Assembly: GCA_036346205.1 (NCBI GenBank)
Contig: JARFJB010000091.1
Coordinates: 3,867,501-3,931,500 of the forward strand
DNA from: Vesta saturnalis
Lineage: Eukaryota; Arthropoda; Insecta; Coleoptera; Lampyridae
Reading direction: 5' to 3'
Length of the DNA stretch: 64,000 bases
Program-made: the position numbers and the translations under genes
Notes under the pieces: model-generated
What the model saw: only the letters and a program-made list of their open reading frames with translations
Database searches by the model: none
What the model was told of the DNA's origin: nothing
Shown here: piece after piece, positions 21,097-33,660 of the stretch
How the letters are laid out: the number at the start of each line of letters is the position of its first letter
How positions within the stretch are numbered: the stretch's first letter is position 1

Positions 21097-21725
21097 CATA
21101 ATTCTATGACTATTAGTAAAAGTTATCTAATGTTTAACCGTGTCAGTGCATCATCAAATTCTCACTGTAAAAGAAACTGAGTATAACGTGAATAATCCTA
21201 GAAACACAATGTATGGTACGCCACTGGAATTCACGTGTATGGACTTTATTCTTACATTATTGATGTACAGTATCTCAGAAATTAGTGAAGACAGTAATGA
21301 AATTTCCGAAACTATTGTCATGGTTAAAATGGATGGTAAATACGATGTTGAAATAAAGTAGGTACTATAGTTAACATTAAAGGTGAATTTATCAAATAGC
21401 ACTAAGATAAAACCACCAATTTAAAAACATTGTAACATGTAAGGAGAAATATCAAACTAAGAAAATGACGCTGAATACTTACCGGACAATTATTTTTGTT
21501 TAGTGTAAACGGTAAAGTAAGTATAATAAATTTAGAAAAGGTCACTAAATGTAAAATTTAAAAGTGTAATATTAACAAAGAACTGGGATCGTTCAAGGCA
21601 CAAATTAAAATTTGCCAACATTACCGAAATAATCAATAATGCAGTTTGAATCGGTAAAATAGGGAACTTTAACGTAAATAGAAATTGGGATGATTTAGAA
21701 TTATAATATTATGTTTTGATGCAGT

Positions 21726-21910
21726 TCAAATGTTCAAAGAATCTAATTTTAAACGTCCCACCGATTTTTTTTACGTAAGTAGCTGGGCATACTCAACATT
21801 TAACTAAATTGAAAATGGGTTGAGTATTGCAGCTCAAATGTTCAGAGAATCTATTTTTTTATTTCGTACCTGTTTGTCCTACGTAAATAGCTGGGCATAC
21901 CATTTAGATT
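21726..21910 (+). repeat. Diverged direct repeat, ~110 bp period
   Basis: TTCAAATGTTCA.AGAATCT and TACGTAA.TAGCTGGGCATAC occur twice in the same order, about 110 bp apart. I assign no function. Confidence 0.6.
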
Positions 21911-22201
21911 TGTAGATCCAAAAAAGAAAGTGTGGGGTATGTCCTGCTTTTTATATACAGAACAAAACGGCAGGAAAATTCTCTGAAGATTGGAACTACA
22001 CCGCAAGAAACAAATTCAATCCTGACGACTACTTTGAAATTTTACATTTATGCAATTACCTGAATCTCCTAGTCCTTTTAGAAAGTAAATAAATTTTGGA
22101 ACAACTTCTACATTACTTCACTAGATTTAGTTTTTAATTTTTTTCAATAAAATTCTTCCTTAAGTACTTTCCGTAAATTTTTTTAAGTATCAATTAGTAT
22201 C

Positions 22202-23154
22202 TACACTGTGTCTCTTGAATTTCTGGATATAGGGAATTCCCATGTTAAAATAAACTATTGTAAATATTGGCTCCCCTAATTATTTTACAGTAAAATGTCA
22301 AATGTAAAACTTCTTAAGGAAAAAAGGCTGCTTCTTATGTTACAATTGCATTTACATTTGGTTCATCCGTTTTCGAGAAATTTAGGAAAAACTTAAGGGC
22401 TTTTTCGTAACTGGTCAAGGTTGCTTTGCTTTAGACAGACAATGCTAACAATAATTATTAATTGTCATTGTAAATCATTCATTGTTCAAAAACAATTCAT
22501 TCATCATTAAAACTTTATTTGGGACAGATTATTACTTTTTAAAGAAAAATTTGTTTATAAAAATGAATTATTACACCATTGAAGAAAAAGTAAAATTTAT
22601 TGAATGGCATTACTTTGGCAAGTTCACTTAGAAATATCAGAGATTTGTACTCGGTTAGTTATCAAACCCGGCAAATTCCAAGTGCAGGAACAATTTCAAA
22701 AATTATCAACGTATTCAAATGTACCGGTAACGATAATAAGCCATGATCGACTTGGATATTGTTTAGCTGCAAACGGAGATTTATTTGAACACTTGATCAA
22801 ATAGGAGAAATGATGATTTTTTGCTATTTATTTTCCAATCTTCATAATTAATTTGTTTATTTACAATATCATCTTCTTGTTTACAACACTTATTTTATTG
22901 TGTTCCTTATTGTATTTATCCTGACACTTACATGGATTATTAACGTTACCGGTTACGAAGAAGCCCTTAAGTTTTTCCTAATTTTCTCGAAAACGGATGA
23001 ACCAAATGTAAATGCAATTGTAACATAAGAAGCAGCCTTTTTTCCTTAAGAAGTTTTACGTTTTACTGTAAAATAATTAGGGGAGCCAATATTTACAATA
23101 GTTTATTTTAACATGGGAATTCCCTATGTCCAGAAATTCAAGAGACACAGTGTA
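22202..23154 (+). mobile_element. MITE-like internally deleted IS630 element with long inverted ends
   Basis: Ends 22202-22427 and about 22948-23154 are near-perfect inverted copies, opening TACACTGTGTCTCTTGAATT with TA at each border. Between them lies a tiny fused remnant of a transposase. This deletion derivative could only have moved with a transposase supplied from elsewhere. Confidence 0.85.
22563..22803 (+). pseudogene. Fused N- and C-terminal scraps of a Tc1/mariner-type transposase
   Basis: The frame opens with MNYYTIEEKVKFIEWHY, a plausible transposase N-terminus, and breaks at a stop near 22629. A second frame ends in DRLGYCLAANGDLFEHLIK and a stop at 22803. That is the same C-terminal signature as the NGGHFEHLLK end of the element at 6.4 kb. 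All three catalytic regions between them are deleted. This is the internal scar of a deletion derivative. Confidence 0.7.
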
Positions 23155-26100
23155 CGTTTATTCTGATAAATTTCGTATTTATAAGTAGAACAGGGGCACC
23201 TTCGGCGACATTTTAAATTTTACCCTTTTTCGCCTTCTATTTTTCACTCCCTTTCTTCAGCCTCTTCTTCCACTCTTAATTCCTTTCAGGAAGCTGACTA
23301 ATGTCTATACGTAGTGGAGACTATACTCTATAGCAATCGGTTTTGGAATGTATTCAACTTGGAACCTCACATACAAGTATTTTCTGTTTAAGTTTTACAG
23401 TTTGGTGAAGGGTCAGTGTTGGGTGTGTAAACGTAACTTTGACAATTATCACACATAATAAAAAGAACTCATCTTTTGCGTATTAAATCGTGTATTTCAG
23501 TTATCGTTCTCAGTAAATGGAAATAGCTTTAAGAATTGAGATGTCAAAATAAATTTATGAAGTAAATAAATAAAGTGTACATGATCTAATACCCAAAAGA
23601 AATATTTTAATTAGTGGGGGTTTTATATGATTGTGGATTATATAGTAATTTTCACGAGTCAAGAGCAGTTGCATCACTAATATTAACCCTGTCAGAGGAC
23701 ACCGATGTTGTCAGATTGTGAAAAATAACAGTTTGACAACTGTCAAATCTCAGCTTCAGGGGTTATAATATTAATATCAGAAAATATGTGTTATGTCAAA
23801 CGTTTAATGTCAGGCATGCTCGACAACACCGGACAGAATTGCCAACCTAAATCAGTTCTATCTGCATCCTCTCGTGCACAATAGGCGGGTTCTAAAGGTA
23901 ATAATGAAACAAAGTTAGTTATGACGCAACTGCTCTGACTCGTGAAAGTGGTTATAATTGTATAATTTTGTTCTTTAACACAGACTGTATTGAGAAAACT
24001 ATGAAACAAAGTATGCAGACGATTTATTAGTTAACGGGTGTACTAGCCCAATATGTAGAAAAACTAGAACTAGACCTAATAGTTTTGAAATAAGAAAAGG
24101 TAATATTAAAACAAAAGAAGCGTATGTTTGCATTAAGGAAGGTAGAACTTATGGGAGATAGAATATCGGTGGCCTCGGTAAATTCAGGTATGAGTGATGT
24201 CAGTTACAAATTTTTCTCAGAACGTTGTTCCATGCGACCACTAACTTGATCTGATAAGGAAAGAAAAACATCAGCTTTTTAATGTGGATTATTATATGGG
24301 ACGCAGAAATTAGCCTGAAAAGGTATTGGAGTAGATTGTATTACATTAACCGGAGAAAGCTACTGCTTTTCTCAAGATAAAGGTTTAAGAATGCACTTTT
24401 TATTATTTCTCACTGGTTACCTGCACAAATAACTACACCACTGTTTCGCACTGCTTTAAGTTTTCTTAAACGTTAATTAATACACCTATCAAAATACTAT
24501 TTAGTTACTAGAGACACAAATATTTGAAACGTAAACGTTGACCACAACGTTGCCATTGATGATCGCAAGTTGCAAGATTCTTAATTAGTTCTTTTTAGTA
24601 TGGAGGGAGGGGGGTCAAGTAGGGCAGAGATCTTTCGTTACTTCAACTCTTTTTAGTAGGCTGGGGAACGAAGTTATACGTCTCAAATGACGCAATTATT
24701 CAATGTCATAAAATAGTCCACACGATATTTTATAAAGTATTAAGCTCACCTTGTTTTTTTTGGGGCGGGGGGTATGGGCCATAAGGAAAGATGGGTTGGC
24801 GTCACGACGAGATGCGCGGAAGATCACTATGAGCAAAACAAATAAAAGTATATTCAAATTGCTTTATATTTGAAGAACCACCCTCTAAAACTATTTAGAG
24901 TAGCTCTAAGATCCAATAGGAAGGTCCTGTGACTTAACTGATTTTACTTTTTCATTTTCCACGCTCTAATTGTGCGAAATCTAACTAAATTACATAAAGA
25001 AAGGTTTAAGAAATTTTAAACTTTTGGATAATGGTGATGGGGGGCGAATATCACCCGTCGGACTCGGATGCGGGGCTGGTACCCAAAAATTAGTGTTCTT
25101 CATGGTTTTTTGAAGAGTCTGGAGTATCACACAGTATTTCCTCACAAACTTGCGAGCCAACTGGGATTTTGGACAAATTGGCTCCTGACTACACTGTCAG
25201 ATCAATTAAAATTTGTTGGTTAGACCTACATTTGCACTAATAAAGGTACCATTACATTTGAGTGTATTTATGCATAGTCTAATAGTATGCATGTTTATCC
25301 TGAAATGCTCAATTTTGAGTCCAATAAGACACACCTGGTGGAAATCGACCCAGTACTTTTTGTGTGATTGAAGGTGATACCTTTTAACTTACCGCGGGGC
25401 TGACCGGAGGAGAAACAATCTTAGTACGGGTGTTGCTAATAAACAGGGGTTGTCAAGACCACGATTTCATAAACAATTAGACTGTAATTAAGAAGTGTTA
25501 TGAAATAATAAAATTTACTTAATTTATTTATAACTCTAACAAAATATCCATGCTTCGCAACGGGACAGTATGCCAAAAGAGAGTAGTAGAAACCTAATAG
25601 GTCTTCCCTAATTGATCAAAAATGAACAGCACTCTTCTATTTAGTTTTTGATTAAAATGAATTTCTATCTCTATTTCCCTCCCTGTGATATTAGTTTTCA
25701 AACGCCCTTTAAACATACTCCCGAGATCATGTTTAATTTGAATTTCAAATATCTCTAAGATGCGTTTGCTATAAGTCTTAAGGAACCCAACAATACTCCC
25801 CCATATGATTTTCCTTAGCTGAATTCGTGAATTCTGTAATGATCTTCATTTTTGTTGTGAACCGCTGCTTAATTTAATACCAACCCTGATATTTTACAAT
25901 ATTTTTAACTTTTAACACCTCAAACTACCATTGAGGGATGATTATTTTCATAATTGCGTTTGCTTTGTCTTTGTCAACTATTTTCCATCCTCGTGATACT
26001 CCACACGGTATACTTAGTTCAGAAAACTTCCTTTGTTTCCTTGTCCATCCTTCCCGTCTCTGTCCGTTAGGGGACGATTTCGGGGAAAAGTCACATTTTT

Positions 26101-26300
26101 ACGTTTCTGGGCATAACGGCTTTAAACAATTTGTCCTCCTTTGGAAGACGATTTCATCCTCCTGCGCTAAAATTTCAAAAAACGGTGACACATGGGTTTG
26201 TTCTATTACTATGCCACATACAAAAACACACAACAATGTAAAAACAATAACTAAGACTTATTGATACTATGTCTGTATGTACACAACACTACATACTGCA
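23155..26300. other. No gene seen
   Basis: Three kilobases without a motif I can support. Several frames over 60 codons occur (for example 25938-26264 plus) but show no domain. There is a G-rich patch around 24762-24776. Confidence 0.5.
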
Positions 26301-26400
26301 TAAATAAGTTAATGGTGGTGTGCTGTACCACACGTGCACAGTCACCGCCTGTTATACTATCTTTTGCTTAGTCAGTCTTTGCTCTACTACACCAAGCGCT

Positions 26401-27075
26401 TCAACGGGGGGACTTGTAAGTCGCAGCAACGTTACGGCTGTACGAATGACACGGCGCGTTGTCGCACACGATGACCCCTTTTGTTGCCATTCCTCCATCG
26501 TTCTCGTCGTCCAAGCATGTTGCTGTTCCTGAAGTGAACGATCCTCTTCGGCTATTCATCCTGACGACTCCTGCTGCCGATATTGCACCTATAAGATGGA
26601 CATTAGAGCCTCTTCCTGCTCGAAGATGCCGGACTGCTCTTGTTCTAACACGGGAACGACAAAATAAGTTAAAATTGGTCTGATCCATCCAGACCACTTG
26701 TTTACCTTCTTCAATGTAAAGGTTTAGTGGTCTCACGTAATCAGCTCTGTTTCTCTTATTCTCATTGTTTTTCATCGTTATTGCTTCATGGTGGACTTGC
26801 TTTAAGCTGAAAATTCTACATTCCAAATAGTGGATTTTGTTGTGTAATCATGTTTTTTTAATTTTCAGCGTATAAGTACAATTTTCTTCTAACCATGATA
26901 ACGAAATATTTACTTCTTGATCCGAAAGAATTTTTGGTTTAACACCTCCTTTGTCTAACATGCCTGTGCGTCCAGACTGTATCCAGTGATAAGCTGTTTT
27001 ATATTTAACACGCAATGTTCCGGCCAATGTTACCCAATCGGCTCCATTGTTAGTGCACATTACTATTTCTTCCAA
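26401..27075 (-). pseudogene. Tc1/mariner-type (IS630) transposase, 3' truncated
   Basis: The minus-strand start at 27075 encodes MEEIVMCTNNGADWVTLAGT, then TAYHWIQSGRTGMLDKGGVKPK, a two-part DNA-binding region. After a frameshift near 26840 the protein continues as FSLKQVHHEAITMKNNENKR, then VVWMDQTNFNLF (first catalytic Asp, with the usual Glu changed to Gln). After a degraded region it reaches VIVCDNAPCHS (second Asp). It ends with an unrelated NVAATYKSPR and a stop. The third catalytic region is absent. The sequence resembles the IS630 group widespread in oomycetes and arthropods, not the DUF4817 group seen elsewhere in the window. Inactive. Confidence 0.75.
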
Positions 27076-27254
27076 TCTCGATTAGTGTTTTTAGAATAAG
27101 TCTTTTTTTCAATTTCTTTGCATTGTGCTATTACACCTCTGCAAACTGGACATAATAGTTCGGGTGTATTGTCAACGATACCAAAGGGTTGAGCACAGTT
27201 GTTATGTAATAAATGCCTACATGCAAATAAACGTATTACACTTTTTCGCGCCAT
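27063..27254 (-). CDS. Small ORF with half a RING-H2 finger
   Basis: The 63-residue frame contains C-x-H-x2-H-x2-C (ACRHLLHNNC), then LLCPVCRG, which is the second half of a RING-H2 zinc finger. The first two zinc ligands expected before it are absent; the frame starts only 12 residues before the first Cys. Its end overlaps the transposase start on the same strand by 13 bp. It may be a decayed partner ORF of the same element, a captured host exon whose N-terminal part is spliced on, or chance. RING fingers act in ubiquitin ligases, but nothing here shows activity. Confidence 0.35.
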   Translation of the reverse strand: MARKSVIRLFACRHLLHNNCAQPFGIVDNTPELLCPVCRGVIAQCKEIEKKTYSKNTNRDWKK

Positions 27255-27747
27255 CGGTACACGACATTATAAAGACTTTATAAAAAATTAGACAGCACGT
27301 GTGTTAAACTTTCTGTAACGAAAAGTGCTACAATATGACGTATGCTATTGTTGCTATCTATTTTGATTTCATCGTTAGATTTATAAATAAAGTAAGAATG
27401 GAATGACTATGTAAACCTATTGGATCATACAAGACTTTTAAGAATAGCAAGAGATGAGAAACTGGCGAGGAAAAGATATATTAGAAGACCGAGAAAGCAA
27501 AGTTGGCAATTATCATCAATAGACACTCAGTAATGACTACGTCGAAATATAGCTGCAAGCCACCATAAAAGAAGAGACATCCTGGATATGCCTCTTCGTT
27601 AGCAGCAGTTACCTCTGAAGTGTTTCCACTTTCATGTGATGTCCCGTAAATAATCACAGGACTATAGAAAACGATCCTAGAAGTCTTAGTAAATAGCAGT
27701 TAGTTTTTCAGACATTTAAAGATTTTACACGACCGGTGAGATGTAGA
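27255..27747. other. No gene seen
   Basis: No recognised motif between the transposase pair and the Jockey-like poly(A) tail. Confidence 0.5.
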
Positions 27748-29926
27748 TTTTTTTTTTATTAGCAATCAGAATTTATATTCTATGGGTTAATCTGCTAACA
27801 TAGGACCTTAAAACTAAATAGTCCATGATGACGGGATGGGAACTCTTCCAGCGAAGGGTACACCTACTTCTCATTTGAGATCAATAGGCCAGCGTCTCTT
27901 TAGCCGTCTGACATCAGGTTGTATTAGGAGTGGCTGAATAAGTGGGTTAACGTGGGATTCTAGTCGTGCATGATGATTTGCGCTACGCTCTTGTATAACA
28001 GTTTGAACGAACGGTATGTTGAGATCGTCGTGTAGTGTTTTGTTGGTTACATACCATGGTGCGTCAGTCATCGCCCTGAGGATCTTGGATTGTGAGCGTT
28101 GGATGATAGCTGTGTTTGACTTACTGGCGCATCCCCATAACTCTATGCCATACGTCCAGATAGGTTTAATTATTGCCTTATAAATCAAGATTTTGTTTTC
28201 TAGCGACAATCGCGATTTTCTTCCAATCAGCCAATTTAAGTTCTTGAATCTTAGGTCGATTTGTTTCTTCTTTTTTAGAATGTGTTCCTTCCAGGTAAGT
28301 TTTTCATCAATGTGGATTCCCAGATAACGTAGTGAATGTGCTGTAGGTATAGGTATGTTATTGATGTTAACTGGTGGACAACGGGCCTTTTTTAGTGTGA
28401 ATGTTACTTGCGTTGACTTGCTTTCATTAATTTTTATGTACCATCTGTTTATCCAGTCTTGTACAAGGTTTAGATGTGTTTGTACATACGAGGATGCAGT
28501 TGCTGGATCTTCGTGACTTGCAATGATGATAGTATCATCAGCGAAGGTTGCGATTGTGGTATTCAGTGTAGTAGGAATATCTGATGTGTACACAAGGTAA
28601 AGCACGGGACCCAGTACACTGCCCTGTGGAACTCCAGCCTTGATTGGAAAATTGTTTGAGAATTCTCCATTTACTTTTGTTCGAAATTGGCGATCAGTTA
28701 AGTATGATTTCAAGAGTTGATAGTAAGATGGAAGGGCTTGTTTAATTTTGTAAAGTAGTCCAACGTGCCATACCTTATCAAAAGCCATGCTTACATCAAG
28801 AAGTACGGATGTGCAATATTGTTTATTTATCTTCCATGGATTTATTTATTGTTTGTACAACCCTATGACACTGTTGAACTGTAGAGTGAGAATGACGAAA
28901 CCCAAACTGGTGATTTGGAATAATATCCAGTAGGGGACTAATTCTGGGGAGTAGAAGTTTTTCCATAAGTTTAGAAATGGTAGATAGGAGACTTATAGGT
29001 CTATATGAGGAAACATTGTGTGGATTTTTACCAGGTTTAGCTATTAATATTACTTCGGCCATCTTTAGCTGAGTAGGCCAGTAATGTAGACGAAGTATTC
29101 CATTGAATATGTAGGTGAGGAGTAAAATAGCTTTCCTAGGAAGTTCTTTTAGCATTCTTGATGTTATTTGATCGGGTCCAGGTGACTTTTTGATTTTTAA
29201 ACGAGAGATTTCCTTTTTTACTTCCTTAGGGGTTATTTGTTTAAGTTGCCTGATATTTTCCACCTGATTTTGCATATCTGCTAATATCTCTTTCGAGGGT
29301 ACAGCATTTTGAAGACTAAATACTCCGGCTAGGTGTTCGGCAAACACGTCGGCCTTTTCTTTGTTGCTTCTTGCCCAGTTCCCAGATGTTGAAGTATCAT
29401 TGCGGATTGGAGGATTCGTTTGTGTTGGTTTTGCAAAAGCTTTTATTGGTTTCCAAATAGAGTTGTCAAATCGGCTGAGATTAGTGATGTAATCCTGAAA
29501 CGACTTGTCTTGCGTTTCTTTAATCCTAGTTTTCAGTTTGTTACTTAGTTGATTATATGTATATTTATCACCTGGTGAATGGGACCGATGCCATTTTGTT
29601 CTGGCTTTTCTTTTTTCTTTGATAAGTTTTTTTATTTCAACTGAGATATTGAAAAGGCTTCCTTGGGCTTTCATTTTTGGTGTTGCATGGCTTGCTGCTT
29701 GTTGTAGGAGAGAAATTAGTGTATTTGTGGTTTCCTCTAATTCTACAGAATTCTTAAGGGATACTTCCAGATCCACAGATCCATTGAGCATGGCTTTATA
29801 AGCTTCCCAGTCAGTTCTTGAATTGTGTAGTTTGGGATTGTTTTTGACATTTACTACTGATGTGGCAATTGTTGCAATTACAGGCGTATGATCTGAAGAC
29901 ATGTCATAGTTTGGGGAACTATATTA
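27748..29926 (-). mobile_element. 5'-truncated Jockey-like non-LTR retrotransposon
   Basis: The minus-strand unit begins within the endonuclease domain near 29926 and ends in a run of about ten A (T on the plus strand at 27748-27757). This is the usual result of incomplete target-primed reverse transcription. No target duplication was found by eye. The coding part is almost complete apart from one frameshift. Confidence 0.85.
27871..29902 (-). pseudogene. Jockey-clade endonuclease/reverse transcriptase, one frameshift
   Basis: The protein starts with the tail of the endonuclease domain (SSDHTPVIATI, whose Asp-His pair is catalytic). A linker of about 200 residues follows and then reverse transcriptase. 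Motifs in order are KSPGPDQI, AEVILIAKPGKNPHNVSSYRPISLL, QFGFRHSHST, SMAFDKVWH, AGVPQGSVLGPVLY and FADDTIII (the catalytic Asp pair), then LRYLGI and the thumb. The C-terminus ends at KRRWPIDLK. A frameshift at about 28815-28830, between HRVVQTINKSMEDK and SVLLDVSMAFDKVW, splits the gene. The rest of the endonuclease and ORF1 are missing by 5' truncation. It is otherwise little decayed, so insertion was fairly recent. Confidence 0.9.
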
Positions 29927-32727
29927 ATACATGTATATAACTTTGATACTCAGGCACTTATGTTTAGAGCAATGAGTAAAAAAAATAATGTTCTGAAATA
30001 GATCTTTGTCATTGGTTTTCATGATAAAACAGTGTTGCCATTGTTTTACGTGAATATGATTATTGTAGTTAAACTTGTCTGCGGTGCTCAATTTACCTTA
30101 TAAATCCGTTACCGGCTAAGATGTTATATTATAATTAGATGTACTATATTTATGGGACTATATGCTCTAATAAGCAAGACATTTAAAAACTTGTTGATTT
30201 ATCTGTTTTTTAAGGCAATATGAGCGCAGTCAACAATTAGACTGACTTAGAGTGTATTATAATTACTTCCTGTACAATAAAGAATTACATTTGAGTTGTT
30301 ATAAATCGAAAATTTAAATTAAAACAAGTAATCGTCTTATAAACATTGATAGATTAGATGTCTACCCCTGCAAAATTAACTTGGATAAAAGTAATTGGCT
30401 TACTTTTTTTTTCTAAGTTTCTAATTCCAAATGCCTTCTTAAAACTCTGTATAATCCGTAATGTGTTATATCGTTGTTTGATTTAAGATAAGCTGCTCTT
30501 TATTGAACTAAAAGATCCCTTTTAAATACAAACTGATTTATATTAATCCCGGGGCTGACTTAGTAAAGATATATAGATCGTTCATGACAGGCGTTAGGTG
30601 TAGGTAGTCATAGCACGATTTAAAGATTTAAAACATTTCAAATTACCAAATGCAATAGTTTCGGTATTTTTAAGGTACAACCAGTTTCTTGTCTTAAATA
30701 TACCTGCCATAAGCAATAAATAATCCATGTCAGTACATGATTAATAATCTGTCGTGACGTCGATGTATGCTTTCAAATAACAGACATAGATGATCGATTT
30801 TATTTTTATAAAACATATCACGGGAATCGAGTAATGCAAAACTGAAGAATCTTTTGAGTGTAAACTTGTGAATCTGCAAAAAACCTATCGATGGCCACAA
30901 TTCTTTAGAATATAATGACAAATGATTCTTTAGACATTTAGATAATAAAAGAAGTATGGAAATAACGAGCCCATTGTGAATTCGGCACACGTTAAATTGA
31001 TGGTGCTTTGAATGTGATAGGGATTGTATTATAAAGATTAGTTGGAATAACTGAAATAGGTCACCAAATAAATTTAAAATGTATTAAATAGGTCATACAA
31101 AAAAGTTGCGATTACCTTGTGCAATTCTTCCAAACAAATGTCTCTATTTAATTTATGATTTTATAAAAAATAATACCCAAAATAAAAATAATGAGTACGT
31201 GCCAATTTTTACATTTACTTCCTTATTCTAATGGATATTAAAATGTCTCCAAACCGCATGTTTAAAGATAAAATGTTGATAGAAAACCATTAATAGGATA
31301 ATGATTTTTAAACACCCTTTAAGTCAACTAACACCTGGATAAAAGATAAAATAACGAACGCGTTCGACTCGCTTGATGTGTATAAAAGTTTATAGAAGTA
31401 GTTTTTGAAAAAAGGCAGACGACCAAACTAATTTAAAACTAAAAATGTGCTTAAAATGCGAGAAGTGGGTAAGTTTACGAGTAAGGGTCTCCATCAAAAA
31501 GAAAGAAAGCGGTCGTTTATCACATTTCGTCCGCATCACCGAATTCTTTTCCCAAATTTGTGAATAATGGAGCTCGACGGTTGCGGTTCGGACTCCAACA
31601 AAAACATATAAAAGAAAATTTACTACAGTTTTTTCTGTGAAGTGGGCATTGACTTGACATTTGAAGATCTCGGCCAAGTGTTTTATATTTATGTCGTTTT
31701 ACCTGAAACCGGTGTCCGTCAACTACATTTTGATGTTCCCGTGTAAACATGCTTTTACATGTGTTTACGCGATATCTACAAATGAGTAATATGTAAATTA
31801 CCGGAATAGGTTTTAAGGTTTCCCTAAATTGGTTATTTAATTGGGCCGAATTTTTCACTATTACTACTTTATCTGCACTATAAAAGTGAATTGAAATAGT
31901 TTTAAGTTTCTGAAAAATTCACCTTTATTGATGATTGAAGAAATTTAGGTTTATGTACTTAATTTTAAATTAAATGATATACATGTGTCCACTGATGGAG
32001 TTCCCAACTTTTGTAAACAAATTTTTTGGAGTTTTCGAAAAAATCAGCTTTTAATAAAAATGTTTGCTTAAATAGTTTTATTTGAAAATACCAATTTATT
32101 GAAAGAGTTTAAAATAATTAGAATTCTTGACATATAGATTAATAGTTGTTTTTGTGGGAATGTTCCTATGAATATTAATTTTAAATCTGTTCAGTATTTT
32201 GTATTATTTCTTAGTAATTCATAAATCCCGTAATAAATGAATAATGCTAACTCTGGATCCCAGAGTATACACAGTAAAATGTTTTGAAAACGATGTTACC
32301 ATTCTTATCGTTATTGACTCGGAAACAGTAAATTCAAAATTGGTTTATAAATTGCAAAATGGTGATGATACCCGTCATTTGTATTTCAATAACAACAGAT
32401 GTAATAAACGTTAAGCATCATTGTTCCTTTTTTGAGGTTTTGCAAAAATAAGCAGAGTGGTTTTTAAAAACATGTTTGTATTAGTTGTGTAGTAAGAAGT
32501 AATGGAATCAATTATCAGTTTATTCTATTTAGTTTATTCGGGCGTGTCCTTCCTACGCTTTTGTACAATTTATCGGTATTTTAAACTTGTATCCGTGTTG
32601 CTTATAACGAAAAGAGTAAATGAATGAGTAAAGCTAATAGCATCTTTTTGAGGACAATAAAAAAATAAAATTTATATAAATGCACATTTATTAATTTATT
32701 TGATTATTTAAAAAAACCATGTTTCAT
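29927..32727. other. No gene seen
   Basis: AT-rich. The patch at 31440-31750 has somewhat more G+C, and minus-strand frames of about 100 codons run through it (31390-31858), but I see no domain. Confidence 0.5.
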
Positions 32728-33340
32728 AATTACAGATGTGTTCCAAAAGTAATAACTGGTTCCGCAAGAATCATTTTTATTTCATGTATTTTTGAATACA
32801 CTTAATAATCTTCAAAATATGACCATTTGCCTTCAACACAATTCTAGCATGCCGCACTCTTCTTAAAAGGCCTAGCCGGAGTGGCTTGGATATCTGGAAT
32901 AATCAGGTTAGGACTGGCAGCATTGTCACCTTTTTCTTTTCTTTAATCTCGATACGACTGGTCCATAGGCGCATTGTCATGATGCGTAATCCATTCTTCT
33001 TGATCGGTAGAGCGTTTTTTCAAAAAATTGAAGATTAAAGGTCTTCCAGACAGATATGAACTCTTTGTGATTAATGTAGTTTGAGATGCGAAGAAAATCA
33101 GCATCGTTTTCACCCCCGCTTTACTTATTTGTGCTTTTTCGCCGTAAAGATTTTGGTAAGCGCTAGTTATTACTGTTTCCTTTGCATTTAGCGCGTTTAG
33201 AAGGTTTACGAGAAATTGTAATCTAGTTTTGTCTGCAATTAATCTTAAACTTTATCGTTTTCCCAAGATCGATATTCAGTTTCTGACGCGGATAACCGTT
33301 CTTTCATCGTCGTTCGATCTATATTTAAAGACTACATATG
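32728..33340 (-). pseudogene. Mariner/Tc1-type transposase remnant
   Basis: On the minus strand, AGVKTMLIFF near 33105 is followed by a degraded stretch. Then WITHHDNAPMDQS (about 32985) follows, which contains the second catalytic Asp. The C-terminal end around 32850 resembles the usual end of such enzymes (R.ARIVLKANG in a shifted frame). The border ACAGATGTGTTCCAAAAG at 32733 could be the outer end. The other end was not found. There are many frame changes, and both the first catalytic Asp and the N-terminus are beyond recognition. Confidence 0.55.
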
Positions 33341-33660
33341 ATTAAAAACTAATGCATTGATAAGGTTGTAATCTTTGCCCATTGTAAGAGTGTTCCTGAA
33401 TATTAGGTTATTTGACGACGTCCAAAATTGTTGATTCCCAAAGACCGAATAATTATTCTTAGTGCCATTTTGAGCTGAATAGTGACCTTAGGACTTTCTA
33501 AATTTTGCACAATGGTATAATGCGTTGGGACACAGTCTGTATGCGTACCTTGTTTGCCAAAGGTTGTTATTAAATAACACACACACACACGCGCACGCAT
33601 ACGCACGCGCACACACATACACACACTCACATTTACTCACTTACCACCCCCCACACATTT

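Noticed and set aside
24750..24780. G-rich patch as a possible G-quadruplex
   Set aside because: There are only two or three long G runs with irregular spacing. This is too weak to call.
31390..31858. Two overlapping minus-strand frames of about 100 codons in a slightly GC-richer patch
   Set aside because: No domain, no convincing splice signals and no similarity to elements nearby. Chance is likely.
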